Positions 10,812 to 21,312 are shown, counted from the stretch's first letter. The stretch is DNA of 64,000 bases from Ampullaceana balthica (GCA_944989445.1 CALYLW010000325.1:369428-433427); one strand, 5' to 3'. A program made the numbers and translations. Notes: generated from the sequence alone by a model not told the origin.

Positions 10812-11443
10812 TTAACAGCGTGTATTTTCAGGAGGTGATTTGAAAACACGAACGCATCAAATATAAACCTGAAACACGTGATTCTAAAATCCGTGAAATC
10901 TACCTAAGGGATTTACCAGCTGGCCAGTAAAAGAATTCCTTTAATCGAGTACACAGGTTGTCAAATAACTGACAGTCTTCACACACATGTAAAAAATTAA
11001 ACTTTAATATCACAGGTGAAAAAGAAACGTATTGACGTATGCTTTTTTGTTCAGGTAAAACTAAAAAAATCTATTAATATATTATAGCGATCTCAAATTA
11101 AATGGCGGTATGTTAATTTTTTATATATATATATATATTTTGTTGTTGTTGTTGTTGTGTGCAACAGAATGTGAAAAAAAATTAGCTATCAGTTTCTCAA
11201 AAAAGCGTGAGCTTACTTCACGGCTTCTTGAAGTATTTTCATTCTATCCAGTAAACATGATTCTCTAAATCCTTTTTTTAAAAATATTTTAAGCCTGATA
11301 ATCTATGGCACGCATATATAAGGGATCTGCATAGGCTAGTTGTTAAAATGATATTTATTTCTGTACCTTTTTTTTTAGACCGCATGGCGTTAGTAGTTTC
11401 ACGTATCATCTGGCGTTCCATTTGATTGAACTGAGCATTTCGT

Positions 11444-11450
11444 TATATAA
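11444..11450 (+). promoter_or_regulatory. TATA box of the C-type lectin gene
   Basis: TATATAA lies 94 bp upstream of the lectin ATG. A start site about 30 bp downstream (near 11473-11480) would leave a 5' leader of about 65-70 nt. The initiation site itself is inferred. Confidence 0.6.
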
Positions 11451-11543
11451 GCACGTGGAGTTTGGTGATTGCTGTTAACGAACGACGCTACAGAAGTCAG
11501 AGCTCTTTGGTACTACCACACGTCACCTGATACCACTACTGAG

Positions 11544-11598
11544 ATGCAGGCCCTAGTCTTCCTTTGCGTTCTGCTTGGCATTTATTCAGCTGTGCAAG
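11544..11598 (+). CDS. Secreted C-type lectin, exon 1 (signal peptide)
   Basis: ATG at 11544 opens MQALVFLCVLLGIYSAVQ, a textbook signal peptide with a hydrophobic core. The exon ends in phase 1 at 11598, directly followed by a consensus donor GTAAGT at 11599. The phase matches the lectin exon at 17106, giving a predicted 166-residue secreted protein with likely signal cleavage after AVQA. The exon is only 55 coding bases. It is joined to the lectin exon by phase, donor, promoter-like upstream sequence and function; no other exon with matching phase was seen between them. Confidence 0.75.
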
Positions 11599-11680
11599 GT
11601 AAGTAGTTCGTTGCTGATCAACTAGACATCATCCCCATTAACGCCCATGAGTTTAAAAAAAAACCCCGTAAATAAAATAA

Positions 11681-12226
11681 ACCCGTAAAAACAAAGTTTT
11701 TGACTATAAATCCCTTATATATGAGACATAACTAACAGTATTGATTATTTTCAAACATTTACAGACTGAATCTGTCTTAACACAAGTTTGCTTCATAACC
11801 CTAGGGGGGGAGGGGTGGGGGGTGGGGAGGGGGAGAGGGGAAAAGTCTGGTCACCGATTCGCTTGACCGAGCTCAGAGTGACACGTAAAATGTAAACAAA
11901 AGCGCACCGTCGTTTCGTTGGGTCGCCTCAATGCTCAAACTTTCACGTGGCAAAAAAACAATAACAAATCGTGATTTTAAATTACATACCTCATAAAAGG
12001 ATAAACTAAAAATGCATTAATTTAATTACGGTACGTTCGATCGATCTGAAATTTTGATACGATGCATTGTTAGGTAAGACGGGTCAGTGTGCCAAATTTC
12101 AGTTCGATCGGATCATTGGAAGTGGGTCATTTTTGACTTCTGTTTTTCCGCCCGCCGAGCCCATGAGATGAGAGAGAGAGACAGACAGAGAGAGACGGCC
12201 GCGAAGTTAATATAAGGGATTTAAAA
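11681..12226 (+). repeat. K repeat copy 4
   Basis: Complete copy from ACCCGTAAAAACAAAG to GAAGTTAATATAAGGGATTT, with internal block, CCGCCCG motif and a short GA-rich segment. It is followed head-to-tail by copy 5 with no spacer. Confidence 0.85.
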
Positions 12227-12685
12227 AAGAGTTTTTGACTATAAAATCCCTTATATATGAGACATAGCTAAAAGTATTATGTTCAATATAATATGCACCA
12301 CGCGACACTCTAGGGTAACATTTACAGACTGAACGTGACTGAGCTCTCCTTGCTGTAAAACACGGGGATGTGTTCGTTGATGGCTGGAGTGAACTCCAGT
12401 GACCCGGCTACACATGCTATATAGAGATAAACTAAAAAATTATTAATTTAATTACGGTACATTCGATCGATCTGAAATTTTGATACAATGCATTGTTAGG
12501 TGACACGAGTCTATGTGCAAAATTTCAGTTCGATAACATCACGGGAAGTGGGTCATTTGTTACTCTTTTTTTTCCGCCCACCCACGACAGAGAGAGAGAG
12601 AGTGAGTTAGAGAGAGAGAGAGAGAGAGTGAGAGAGAGAGTTAGAGAGAGAGAGAGAGTGAGTAGAGAGAGAGAGAGAGACAGAA

Positions 12686-12730
<45 letters not shown>

Positions 12731-12732
12731 CA

Positions 12733-12790
<58 letters not shown>

Positions 12791-12810
12791 AGACGGTGAA
12801 GTTAATATAC
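12227..12810 (+). repeat. K repeat copy 5 with expanded GA microsatellite
   Basis: A-end GAGTTTTTGACTATAAAATC, internal block, then about 200 bp of GA repeat (12588-12788), then GGTGAAGTTAATATA. The GA tract sits where other copies have a short GA/CT stretch, so the microsatellite grew within the element. Confidence 0.85.
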
Positions 12811-12932
12811 AAAAATCATGTTGCCCATGAAAAAGTATCAATAATTCCTGTGGTAACACGTCATCATTGAACATGACGATATATGTCAGGTATTACTTAC
12901 CTGGCTGTTTTAGATGTTTTACCTGCACTTAG

Positions 12933-13264
12933 CAGTTATAGATTGTAGATATTTAACACATCATATATCAGTTATAGAGTGTAGATATTTAACACATCAT
13001 ATATCAGTTAAAGAGTGTAGATATTTAACACATATCATATATATCAGTTTTAGAGTGTAGATATTTAACACATCTTATATCAGTTTTAGAGTGTAGATAT
13101 TTAACACATCATATATCAGTTATAGAGTGTAGATATTTAACACATCATATATCAGTTTATAGAGTGTAGATATTTAACACATCTTATATCAGTTATACAG
13201 TGTAGATATTTAACACATCATATATCAGTTATAGAGTGTAGATATTTAACACATCCTATATCAG
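12933..13264 (+). repeat. 36-bp minisatellite, left part
   Basis: About nine copies of a 36-bp unit containing TGTAGATATTTAACACATCA. The array stops where the LINE begins and resumes at 15534, so the LINE inserted into it. Confidence 0.9.
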
Positions 13265-13793
13265 TCGTTCTGCCAGGGTGGGCATGTCGTCCACTTCTAC
13301 CATGAGGGGGAGGGGAGGCTTTGAGTGGCATCGATGGCATCTTGGATTACGTGATTTAGTTGGGAGTAAAGTTCTGAATAGTGCTCCGCCCATATGTCCA
13401 TATTTTTTAGGCTAGTCGCGGATTGTTTCTCCGGTTGAGGACTTCAGTGCGGCTATGACTTTCTTAGAAGGCCCTATGGCTTTTTTAATGCCGTCATACA
13501 CCCCCCCCCCAATTTTCCGGTGTCGGCCGCTAGCTGGATGCTCTGACAGAGTTGGAGCCAGTAGTCATTTGCGCATTGCCTAGCTAATCTCTGACCATTG
13601 CTCCTGGCTAATCTGTACGCCTGCAGTGTCTGTGGGTTTGGGGAGTGCTTGTATTTTTGGTGGGCACTTCGTCTATCTTCTACGGCAGGGGTGAATGTGG
13701 CAGAATTGGCCTCAAACCAGTCATTGTTGGCCTCAAACCAGTCATTGTTGGCCTCAAACCAGTCATTGTTGGCCTCAAACCAGTCATTGTTGG
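13265..13793 (-). pseudogene. Inverted LINE linker segment
   Basis: The minus strand reads NDWFEAN (four tandem copies), then SAHQKYKHSPNPQTLQAYRL, RQCANDYWLQLCQSIQ and, after a frame change near 13474, GIKKAIGP, ALKSSTGE and WAEHYSELYS. These are typical of the region between endonuclease and reverse transcriptase in this LINE group. Stops and frame changes show it is inactive. The four copies of a 21-bp unit (13708-13791) lie right at the inversion junction. Confidence 0.75.
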
Positions 13794-15488
13794 CCCCGAT
13801 CAGGACGGAATCCCACCAAAGATCATCAAGTGCGGCAGCAGTGTATTGCCGAAACACCTGCATGGCCTACTCTGCCAGTGCTGGGAAGAAGGAGCAGTAC
13901 CAGAGGAAATGAGAAATGCCAACATAGTCACCCTGTATAAAAATAAAGGAGACAGAAGTGGCTGTAACAACTACAGAGGCATTTCTCTCCTTAGCATCGT
14001 GGGTAAGGTCTTTGTACGCGTTGTTTTAAAGAAACTGCAAAGACTTGCTGAGAGAGTATATCCTGAATCACAGTGCGGCTTCCGGGCAGAAAGATCTACA
14101 ATCGACATGATCTTTTCTCTAAGACAACTTCAAGAAAAGTGCCGAGAGAAACACATACCCCTCTATCTTGCTTTCATTGATTTAACAAAGGCTTTTAACC
14201 TGGGCAGCAGAGATGGTCTGCTTACAGTCTTGGCAAAAGTTGGCTGCCAACCAAAACTGCTTAACATTATACAGTCATTCCATGATGGGATGAAAGGCAC
14301 GGTGCAGTATGACGGATCAACTTCCCCTCCATTTGATATCCTCATTGGAGTCAAACAGGGCTGTGTCCTCGCCCCGACACCCTTTGGCATCTTTTTTGCC
14401 TGCCTGTTGAGACATGGCTTTGGGACCTCAACCAAGGGGATCTACCTACATACCCGTTCTGGTGGTAAACTATTCAATCTGGCCAGGCTGAAGTCAAAGA
14501 GGAAGATAAGAGAAACAGTCATTAGGGACATGCTTTTTGCAGATGATGCTGCCATAGCTACTCACAATGAAGCAATTTGAAAAGCCTAATGGACCACTTT
14601 GCCAAGGCCGCCAGCGACTTCGGCCTAACCATCAGCCTCAAAAAGACTAACGTGATGGCCCCAGATGCTGATCCACCCAACATCACCATCAATGGTTGCC
14701 AACTTGAGGCCATGGAACACTTTAAATACCTTGGCTCCAATATCACTAAAAACCTGTCCCTTGATTCCGACTTAGACATAAGGATCGGCAAGGCCTCCAC
14801 AATTCTGGCCAGGCTCTTAAAAAGAGTCTGGAACAACAAAAAGCTGACCATCAGAACCAAAATTACTGTGTACCGTGCAAGTGTGCTAAGCACCCTAATT
14901 TATGCCAGTGAATCCTGGACCCTATACTCCAGACAAGAAAGGAGATTGAGTGCTTTCCACATGCGCTGTCTCCGGCGCATCCTGGGAATCACCTGGCAGG
15001 ACCATGTCACCACCAATGAGGTGCTACAACAGGCAAAAATACAAAGCATGACAACTCTTCTCCACCAGCGTCGGCTCAGATGGTTGGGACATGTGCGCAA
15101 ATTGGAGGATGGCAGAATCCCTAAGGACATCCTCTATTCTGAGCTAGCCAAAGAAAAGAGGACTACAGGCCGGCCTCACCTCCGTTACAAAGATGTCCGC
15201 AAGACAGATCTCAAAGCGAATGGCATTGACATAAATAGTTGGGAGGACCTCGCTGGGGACAGGTACATATGGAGACAGGCGTTGACTGCCGGGCTAGAAG
15301 CAGGAGAAAGAAACCTGCAACAGGTCGCACGCGTAAATCCCCTTAAGAGGAATAGGAGAGTAAATCAGCCAACCACAAATAGTAACTTTCAGTGTCAGAA
15401 GTGCAGCAAAGGCTGCCATTCGCCAGTGGGCTTGTACAGCCACAGAAGGAGCTGCAAAGCCATGCGCGCAAAATCCACAGGAACATAG
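13794..15488 (+). pseudogene. LINE reverse transcriptase and C-terminal zinc finger, one frameshift
   Basis: Starting at DGIPPKIIK, the frame holds reverse transcriptase motifs: NYRGISLLSIVGKVF, QCGFRAERSTIDM, FIDLTKAFN (catalytic Asp kept, the usual AFD is AFN), GVKQGCVLAP and the active site MLFADDAA. A stop at 14578 follows a frame change near 14570. The second frame (14577-15488) continues with SLMDHFAKA, KYLGSNIT, RRILGITWQDHV, RWLGHVRKLEDGRIPKD and a C-terminal finger CQKCSKGCHSPVGLYSHRRS. The product would copy element RNA at a nicked target; this copy is broken. Confidence 0.88.
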
Positions 15489-15533
15489 AAAATTCCGTCG
15501 TCTTACGAGACATAAGGAAGCCAACAACAATAT

Positions 15534-16120
15534 AAGTTGTAGAGTGTAGATATTTAACACATCATACATCAGTTGTACAGTGTAGATATTTAACACATCA
15601 TACATCAGTTGTAGAGTGTAGATATTTAACACATCATACATCAGTTGTACAGTGTAGATATTTAACACATATTACATCAGTTGTACAGTGTAGATATTTA
15701 ACACATATTACATCAGTTGTACAGTGTAGATATTTAACACATCATACATCAGTTGTACAGTGTAGATATTTAACACATCATTACATCAGTTGTACAGTGT
15801 AGATATTTAACACATCATACATCAGTTGTACAGTGTAGATATTTAACACATCATACATCAGTTGTACAGTGTAGATATTTAACACATCATTACATCAGTT
15901 GTACAGTGTAGATATTTAACACATATTACATCAGTTGTACAGTGTAGATATTTAACACATCATACATCAGTTGTACAGTGTAGATATTTAACACATCATA
16001 CATCAGTTGTACAGTGTAGATATTTAACACATCATACATCAGTTGTACAGTGTAGATATTTAACACATCATACATCAGTTGTACAGTGTAGATATTTAAC
16101 ACATCATACATCAGTTGTAG
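15534..16120 (+). repeat. 36-bp minisatellite, right part
   Basis: About 16 copies of the same unit as at 12933 with TTGTACAGTGTAGATATTTA; some copies carry one extra base (CATTACATC). The unit is 12 codons, giving spurious minus-strand frames. Confidence 0.9.
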
Positions 16121-16691
16121 AGCTTAGTTTCCATTTCAGTTAAAGTCATCATTTAATATCGAGCTGTCTGGCCTATGCACCACACAGAAAAAATACGTTC
16201 AGTTTCAAATAATAATGAACAAATACTAATAAAAACTACTATACGGTTGACATTAGAATAATTGTTATGGCGCATACTTAATAATTCAGTTCTAAATAAA
16301 CCAATGATTCTGCTACATCATGTTCGCGTTTGCTATCTGGAAATGTATAAAAGTATTTCTGACTCTGTCATTAATTTTGTCTCTTTAGTCTATTCAAAGT
16401 TTTGTCTGTTTAGTCTATTCAATCTTGAAACCCTTAGAAGTAATAGACTAGTTATCAAACAATTTTATGAAGAAGATTTTTTTTTATATTCTTGCTGTTT
16501 ATAATTAACACAATAAAGAAAATTCATACAAGTTTTAACCAGTTTGTATTTTTAATAATAATTGAAAAGCCTGGTATGTATTTTTAAAGGAATTATTATA
16601 TAACATCTTTTTTGAACAACGTTAATATTTATAACTGCTTTTGACCACATCAAAAGATTTTTTAAAGTTTTTTATACGGGATAATAAAAAA

Positions 16692-16960
16692 AAACCGTAA
16701 AAAACAAAGTTTTTGACTATAAATACTTTATGTACGAGACAAAACTAAAAGAATGTTCGTTATAATACGCAGCGAAAGACAATCCAAAAATACAAAATTG
16801 CAGTTGTGTCGTAAAACATGTTTAATATAACGCGCACCGATCAGGAATATGTTTATAAAAAGTGTTGTCAATAAAATACGCACCTCATTGCGCGACAGAA
16901 AGGTTGTTCGATATAATACGCTCCGCGACACTCTTTACTTGGCACAAAATCTCCAATGAG
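16692..16960 (+). repeat. K repeat copy 6, partial and diverged
   Basis: Starts ACCGTAAAAAACAAAG and TTTTGACTATAAATACTT, then drifts into sequence with repeated ATAATACGC motifs. No B-end is visible. Confidence 0.6.
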
Positions 16961-17105
16961 TTACAAATAGTACTTTTAATCATTGATGGATCTTTCATTT
17001 TTTAAAAATATTTGACCATGAACCTCATTGTCGTTCAGATTTTGAAGTTTTCAAAGTAGATTACATCGTTTAATATACACTTTAATTTTGAATTGAATTC
17101 AACAG

Positions 17106-17551
17106 CGGGCAAGAATTCAACAGCTGTTTGCCCGCCAGACCAAAAAACTCTGAACAACAACTTCAGCCAGGGCAAAAAGTACAATGGAAGAACATATTAC
17201 ACTTCCAAGGCGGTGTACTCCAGCGACAAGAACGCGTCGGCAGAGTGCCAAGCCATCTGTGGATACCTGGTGGAAGTCAATGATAAGAATGAGTTGAACT
17301 TCCTGAAAAGTTTTGTGAAAAATGAGACCCGAGTCGGAGCTCTGATAGCTGGCACGGATCAAGGACGCGAGGGGACGTGGGTGTACCAGAGAAACAATAA
17401 ACCCATGGCATTCCTCTCCTGGACCACTGGAGAGCCCAACAATGCTGAGGGAGATGAAAACTGCATCATGCTAGATAGAGTAAACGATGGAATGTTCGAT
17501 GTTACCTGTAAATTAAAAAATTGGAGGCCTCAATTTGTGTGTGAAGTGTAG
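17106..17551 (+). CDS. Secreted C-type lectin, exon 2 (carbohydrate-recognition domain)
   Basis: Phase-1 exon after acceptor CAACAG, ending at TAG 17549-17551. In the 166-residue product the C-type lectin domain covers about 27-165. Cysteines at 66, 138, 153 and 164 match the canonical pairs, with extra ones at 27 and 70. FLSWTTGEPNN carries an EPN motif (128-130), linked in the family to Ca-dependent mannose-type binding, but the usual WND is MFD, so the second Ca/sugar ligand set is altered. N-glycosylation sequons lie at 22, 61 and 91. A secreted, possibly immune or mucosal, lectin is inferred. A second in-frame acceptor lies 18 nt downstream (17123). Confidence 0.85.
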
Positions 17552-17761
17552 AGGTATTGAATTGGGGCTCTTTCAATATGGATGAGAAATTAGAGATCTG
17601 AAAATTTTAACACCACAAATTTTTTTTCTTAAATCTGTTTGCATTGACCGATTTATTTGTCTTTTCCCCCTCTTTAACTTAAAAATTAAAATACTTTAAA
17701 TAATTTACATAAAAAGATTTGTTTTAATTTTGGTTAAGTCAATTACTTTCATATTGCTGAA

Positions 17762-17767
17762 AATAAA
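17762..17767 (+). terminator. Polyadenylation signal of the lectin gene
   Basis: AATAAA 210 bp after the stop codon in an AT-rich 3' region. This is the first canonical hexamer downstream; cleavage near 17785 is inferred. Confidence 0.55.
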
Positions 17768-17785
17768 TGGACAACATTCGAATAT

Positions 17786-17990
17786 TTAGTCATACAAACC
17801 ACTACATGCAGCTTAACACTGAACTATTGAATATTATTTAATATACATTCAAATTATATATCTTTTATTATTTTCAAATGAAATCTGACAAATTCCTCAA
17901 AACTCTGTCACTAGTTTATAGTTTAAATAAATATTTGGGAACCAGACAAACGGGTTAGCTTGATAAAATTTTTTTTAGGAGCGTCTGTAA

Positions 17991-18032
<42 letters not shown>

Positions 18033-18851
18033 CCACCAATGAGGGAACGGCTTAATTTTCTCAGATGGCAAGCTGTTTCACTCACTCAATGTAATTGTGG
18101 CAACACAAAGGTTCGGTGGTGGTTCCAAAAGCAAATAACATCAAAATGATTGGGCTTATTTTTAAGAGAGTCCATGATCTGTATTTGAATGCTGATTGAA
18201 ACTTGTTTGGTAAACCAGTCCATCGAATAAGTGACCATTGAATATACTATAATACCACACAGCAAAAAAGGTTCTCTTGTTGTCACGATCTCTGCATCAG
18301 TTGCCCGAACTCAAGCACAAGAGCAATTTTCATCCAGATAAACCCTACGGTTATTTTTACATTCTAATTATTGTTTAGATTATGAGTTTATTATTTTATA
18401 CTTTATTTATCAAGAGGTTTAATCTGGCTTGTTTTAAAAGCCATTCACAATTTACAAAAAATTTACTTTAAAAAAAACAACAAAGCATGAAATTGAAATA
18501 CAAGCTCCAACGTTTATGACGTGGTAGAAACAGAGATTTAGTAAACAAATTCAAAATAAGATTATATTTGTAAGCAATGTTAGATTTATGGAAATTTCAC
18601 TAAAATCTTGAATATTAAGTCTAATTAAAATTATTTTAATCAGCGCAACATCTTGGGACTTACGTAGTCAAAATGCAATATATTGTATCAAGGTATTCAT
18701 AAAAAGAACAACATTAATTTATAAGTCTATAGAATTTTAATGTTTTTAATTGTTATGAAGCTTAAATTCCAAATTATTATTATGGGCAAATTATATTTCA
18801 CATTCTATATATTTGGTTCGTTCAAGTTACGGTTGATTACGAACTAAATTA
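17786..18851. other. Unassigned interval with a SINE tail
   Basis: AT-rich sequence without a supported gene. The only recognisable item is the SINE tail at 17977-18031, listed separately. Confidence 0.5.
17977..18031 (+). mobile_element. 5'-truncated SINE tail
   Basis: AGGAGCGTCTGTAATAGATAA followed by a (GATAA)n tail. The same junction ends the full-length SINE at 28409-28690, so this is a severely truncated copy. Confidence 0.7.
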
Positions 18852-19129
18852 GGGGGCCGTCCATTAAGAACGTCACGCTTCAGAGGGGGGAGGGGGTGTG
18901 AGAAAGTGTGACAGTTTGTGACAGGGGGGGAGGGGGTGTCCGGCCATGTGTGACGTCACGCTGTTTTATATTAAATTTTTATTATTTTGTTAATAAAAAC
19001 ATAATTTGTGTTTGAAAGTGTGACGTACTTTAGGGGGGGGGGTGGTGGTCCTAGATTTGTGACAGTTTGTGACAGGGTGGGGGGGTAAAAATTGTCATAA
19101 ATAGCGTAACGTACTTTATGGACGGTCCC
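18852..19129. mobile_element. TIR MITE (about 278 bp), TTA-type flank
   Basis: The left end GGGGGCCGTCCATTAAGAAC and the right end ACTTTATGGACGGTCCC are imperfect inverted repeats, extending inward to CGTCACGC and GCGTAACGT. TTA flanks both ends (18849-18851 and 19130-19132). The interior is G-rich and repeats GTGACAGTTTGTGACAGG. No coding region; superfamily not assigned. Confidence 0.75.
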
Positions 19130-19755
19130 TTAAGGTATACGAAATTAATTACTTGAGGAAGAGGCTAAATGTGCCCAAAATCACATAAAATTTGGCCACA
19201 CTTTAATCAGAGCTCATTCATTGAATTTATTTCCTTCCTTTTTACATCCATTCTCCCTTAAAGAACAGCCCATCACGTCTCTCAAAACAATGAATACTGG
19301 AAATGACCGTCATCCTTTTTGTCGTAGTCAAGATGGTCTTATTTTCCGACTACGGAGCGAGGTAACGCTTAATAAGCAATTGGAATTAAAATATTGAAAT
19401 GAAACTATTCATTATTTTTGGTTTTTTTAGTGCGTTTTGAGAAAATCTGCAAAATTAACTGACGCCATGGTCGGCATGAAATCTTGGTACCTACGCGTTT
19501 CAGGATTTCGACTCATGTTGTTAGACACGAGCATTCTCTATACATTTTAACGATTAAATTTTGTTTAACGATTAATCGACTCACCACTTATAAATGTACT
19601 CGATGTCAAAAATTAAGATATTTCGGTCAATAAATGTAAACTAATTTCCGGACGATTACGCGAACTTTTTGGTTTTTAACTATTGAATGACGTCAATATT
19701 CAAAATGTTGATAAAGGTTATTGTGTCCATTGAGAGAAATCGTTTGCCTACCATG

Positions 19756-19999
19756 CAATTTTCCCTCTAAGTCTAAGCTTCGTTGGTCCGTGTGCAAAGT
19801 TTTAAAAAAATCGCTTGCAAAGTTGCATAACGTCCATTTTTGTGTGCAATAATTTACAAAATTTTCTGCGCGGTGATTCTAAACTCCTGCGTGGCGTCGG
19901 TCATATATCTGCGCAGTCGCGCTGCTTAAGGTTGGTCCACACCTCTCAAATGCTCGCGAGCATTTGAGAGGTGTGGACCAACCTTTAAAGTGAACATTG
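19756..19999 (+). mobile_element. hAT MITE family C, copy 1, with exact 8-bp TSD
   Basis: Ends are CAATTTTCCCTCTAAG and CTTTAAAGTGAACATTG. The octamer CTACCATG flanks both sides exactly (19748-19755 and 20000-20007). The related family E copy near 50155 has the undivided site (CCTACCATGGTTCT on the minus strand). The element holds the family core GTTGGTCCGTGTGCAAAGTT and a nested 58-bp palindrome. Confidence 0.92.
19928..19985. mobile_element. 58-bp perfect palindrome, minimal TTAA-flanked MITE
   Basis: AAGGTTGGTCCACACCTCTC and its complement form a perfect 29-bp inverted repeat with no loop, meeting at CTCGCGAG. TTAA precedes (19926-19929) and follows (19985-19988) the insert. Other family C copies read CTTAAAG here without the palindrome, so this is a separate insertion of a TTAA-targeting element. 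Confidence 0.85.
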
Positions 20000-20088
20000 C
20001 TACCATGGTTCTGACACTTCGCTTACATATCACCTGCAAACCAAACATCCACTACAGTATTAGAAACTTCAGCAGAGACAAGCTAAAG

Positions 20089-20208
20089 CTATGTGAACGA
20101 TTGTTCAGCTCGGATGGTTATATTGTCAATAAGACCCGCTCATCACTTGAACCAAATAATGACAATACACTTGTCTGTTTGCATTGTTGGTTAAAAGATT
20201 TCATATAA
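20089..20208 (+). pseudogene. hAT transposase C-terminal dimerisation fragment
   Basis: The frame ends in CERLFSSDGYIVNKTRSSLE followed by PNNDNTLVCLHCWLKDFI and a stop. This matches the hAT C-terminal pattern (SERvFS-x-aG-x-iv-x-kRssL...vn-x-LvfLh). Upstream catalytic regions are absent. It belongs to the family E element. Confidence 0.75.
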
Positions 20209-20373
20209 AGAAGACATTCCAGTGTTATTTCGATTATCGACAAGTATTTTAATAAATGTTACATATGACACCATAAATTTCTACTTTTGGCTTTAATCGA
20301 AATTAACGATTAATTAATCGTTAATTTTTCATAAGTTAGCGATTAAATTTAAATTAATCGTTAACAGGCCTAA

Positions 20374-20939
20374 AAACTACTAATTAATTAATAAACGATT
20401 CATCAATCAGTATCTGGTAATCAAAAATAAAATACAAAGCAATCAGTCATCTGCTGATCATTTAAACAAGTTAATTAAGTAATAAACTAATAATCAATCA
20501 CAAATCAGTTAGTAAATCTTGGTTGACAGATCGTTCATGCTGCACATCAATACATTTACACATATCTATAAATAAATAATTTCATAAAAAATACAAGATT
20601 TTTAAAATAATTTATTACAGACAACTCAATACCACCTGACTTATTTCAATAATAGATGCGACGAAACTTTTTGGTCCAACACCAAATGTTCATTTTAATT
20701 AATTTATTAAAATAACAAATCACTGAAAGCATTTCTAAGTCTTTCAATCTAAACAAACAATCACCACCCCAATCAGTCGATACTAACGTCAAATCAATTA
20801 ACTCACTAAACAATCACGACAGCAATGAATCGATTCTAACGTCACATCAATTAACTCACTAAACAATTACCATCAGGAAAAAACACATCCAAATTCTAAA
20901 CCGCCTTTCACTTCATCCATTTAAAAATTATTTCACTAC
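20374..20939. other. Unassigned AT-rich interval
   Basis: Contains two loose direct repeats around TCACATCAATTAACTCACTA near 20790 and 20840. No gene. Confidence 0.5.
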
Positions 20940-21312
20940 ATCTCTCTCTATCTCTCTCTCTCTCTATTTCTCTCTCTGACTCTCTCTCTCTCTCTCTCTG
21001 ACTCTCTCTCTCTCTCTCTCTCTGACTCTCTCTCTCTCTGACTCTCTCTCTGACTCTCTCTCTCTCTCTGAATCTCTCTCTGACTCTCTCTCTCTCTCTC
21101 TGACTCTCTCTCTCTCTGACTCTCTCTCTCTCTGACTCTCTCTCTCTGACTCTCTCTCTCTCTGACTCTCTCTCTCTCTCTCTGACTCTCTCTCTCTCTC
21201 TCTCTCTCTGACTCTCTCTCTCTGACTCTATCTCTCTCTGACTCTATCTCTCTCTGACTCCCTCTCTCTGACTCTCTCTCTCTCTGACTCTCTCTCTCTC
21301 TCTCTGACTCTC

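Larger units (their letters stand above)
13265..15532 (+). mobile_element. Non-LTR retrotransposon (LINE), 5'-inverted and truncated
   Basis: Two abutting parts of one LINE in opposite orientations. 13265-13793 encodes, on the minus strand, the linker ahead of the reverse transcriptase. 13794-15532 encodes the reverse transcriptase and C-terminus on the plus strand. In protein order the pieces almost join, with only a short gap. This is the structure left by twin priming. The element lies within a 36-bp minisatellite, and its short 3' tail ends CCAACAACAA. The endonuclease domain is absent. Clade not assigned. Confidence 0.85.
11599..17105 (+). other. Intron of the lectin gene (5.5 kb)
   Basis: It begins GTAAGT and ends CAACAG. 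Nearly all of it is repeat: K copies 4 and 5, a GA microsatellite, a 36-bp minisatellite split by a LINE, and a partial K copy near 16692. Intervals 11599-11680 and 16121-16691 show nothing recognisable. Confidence 0.7.
19545..20373 (-). mobile_element. hAT-type element, family E, inverted copy, nested insertion
   Basis: Inverted relative to the copy at 49624-50412. Its outer parts share TTTTAACGATTAAATT and TCGTTAACAGGCCTA, complementary to the TAGGGCTGTTAACGATTAAT end of that copy. The left TIR is degraded. The interior keeps a hAT transposase C-terminal fragment and contains a 244-bp family C MITE. Confidence 0.75.

Noticed and set aside
13474..13863. A separate minus-strand gene
   Set aside because: Its sequence matches the linker of the LINE reverse-transcriptase protein whose remainder is on the plus strand next door; it is the inverted part of that element.
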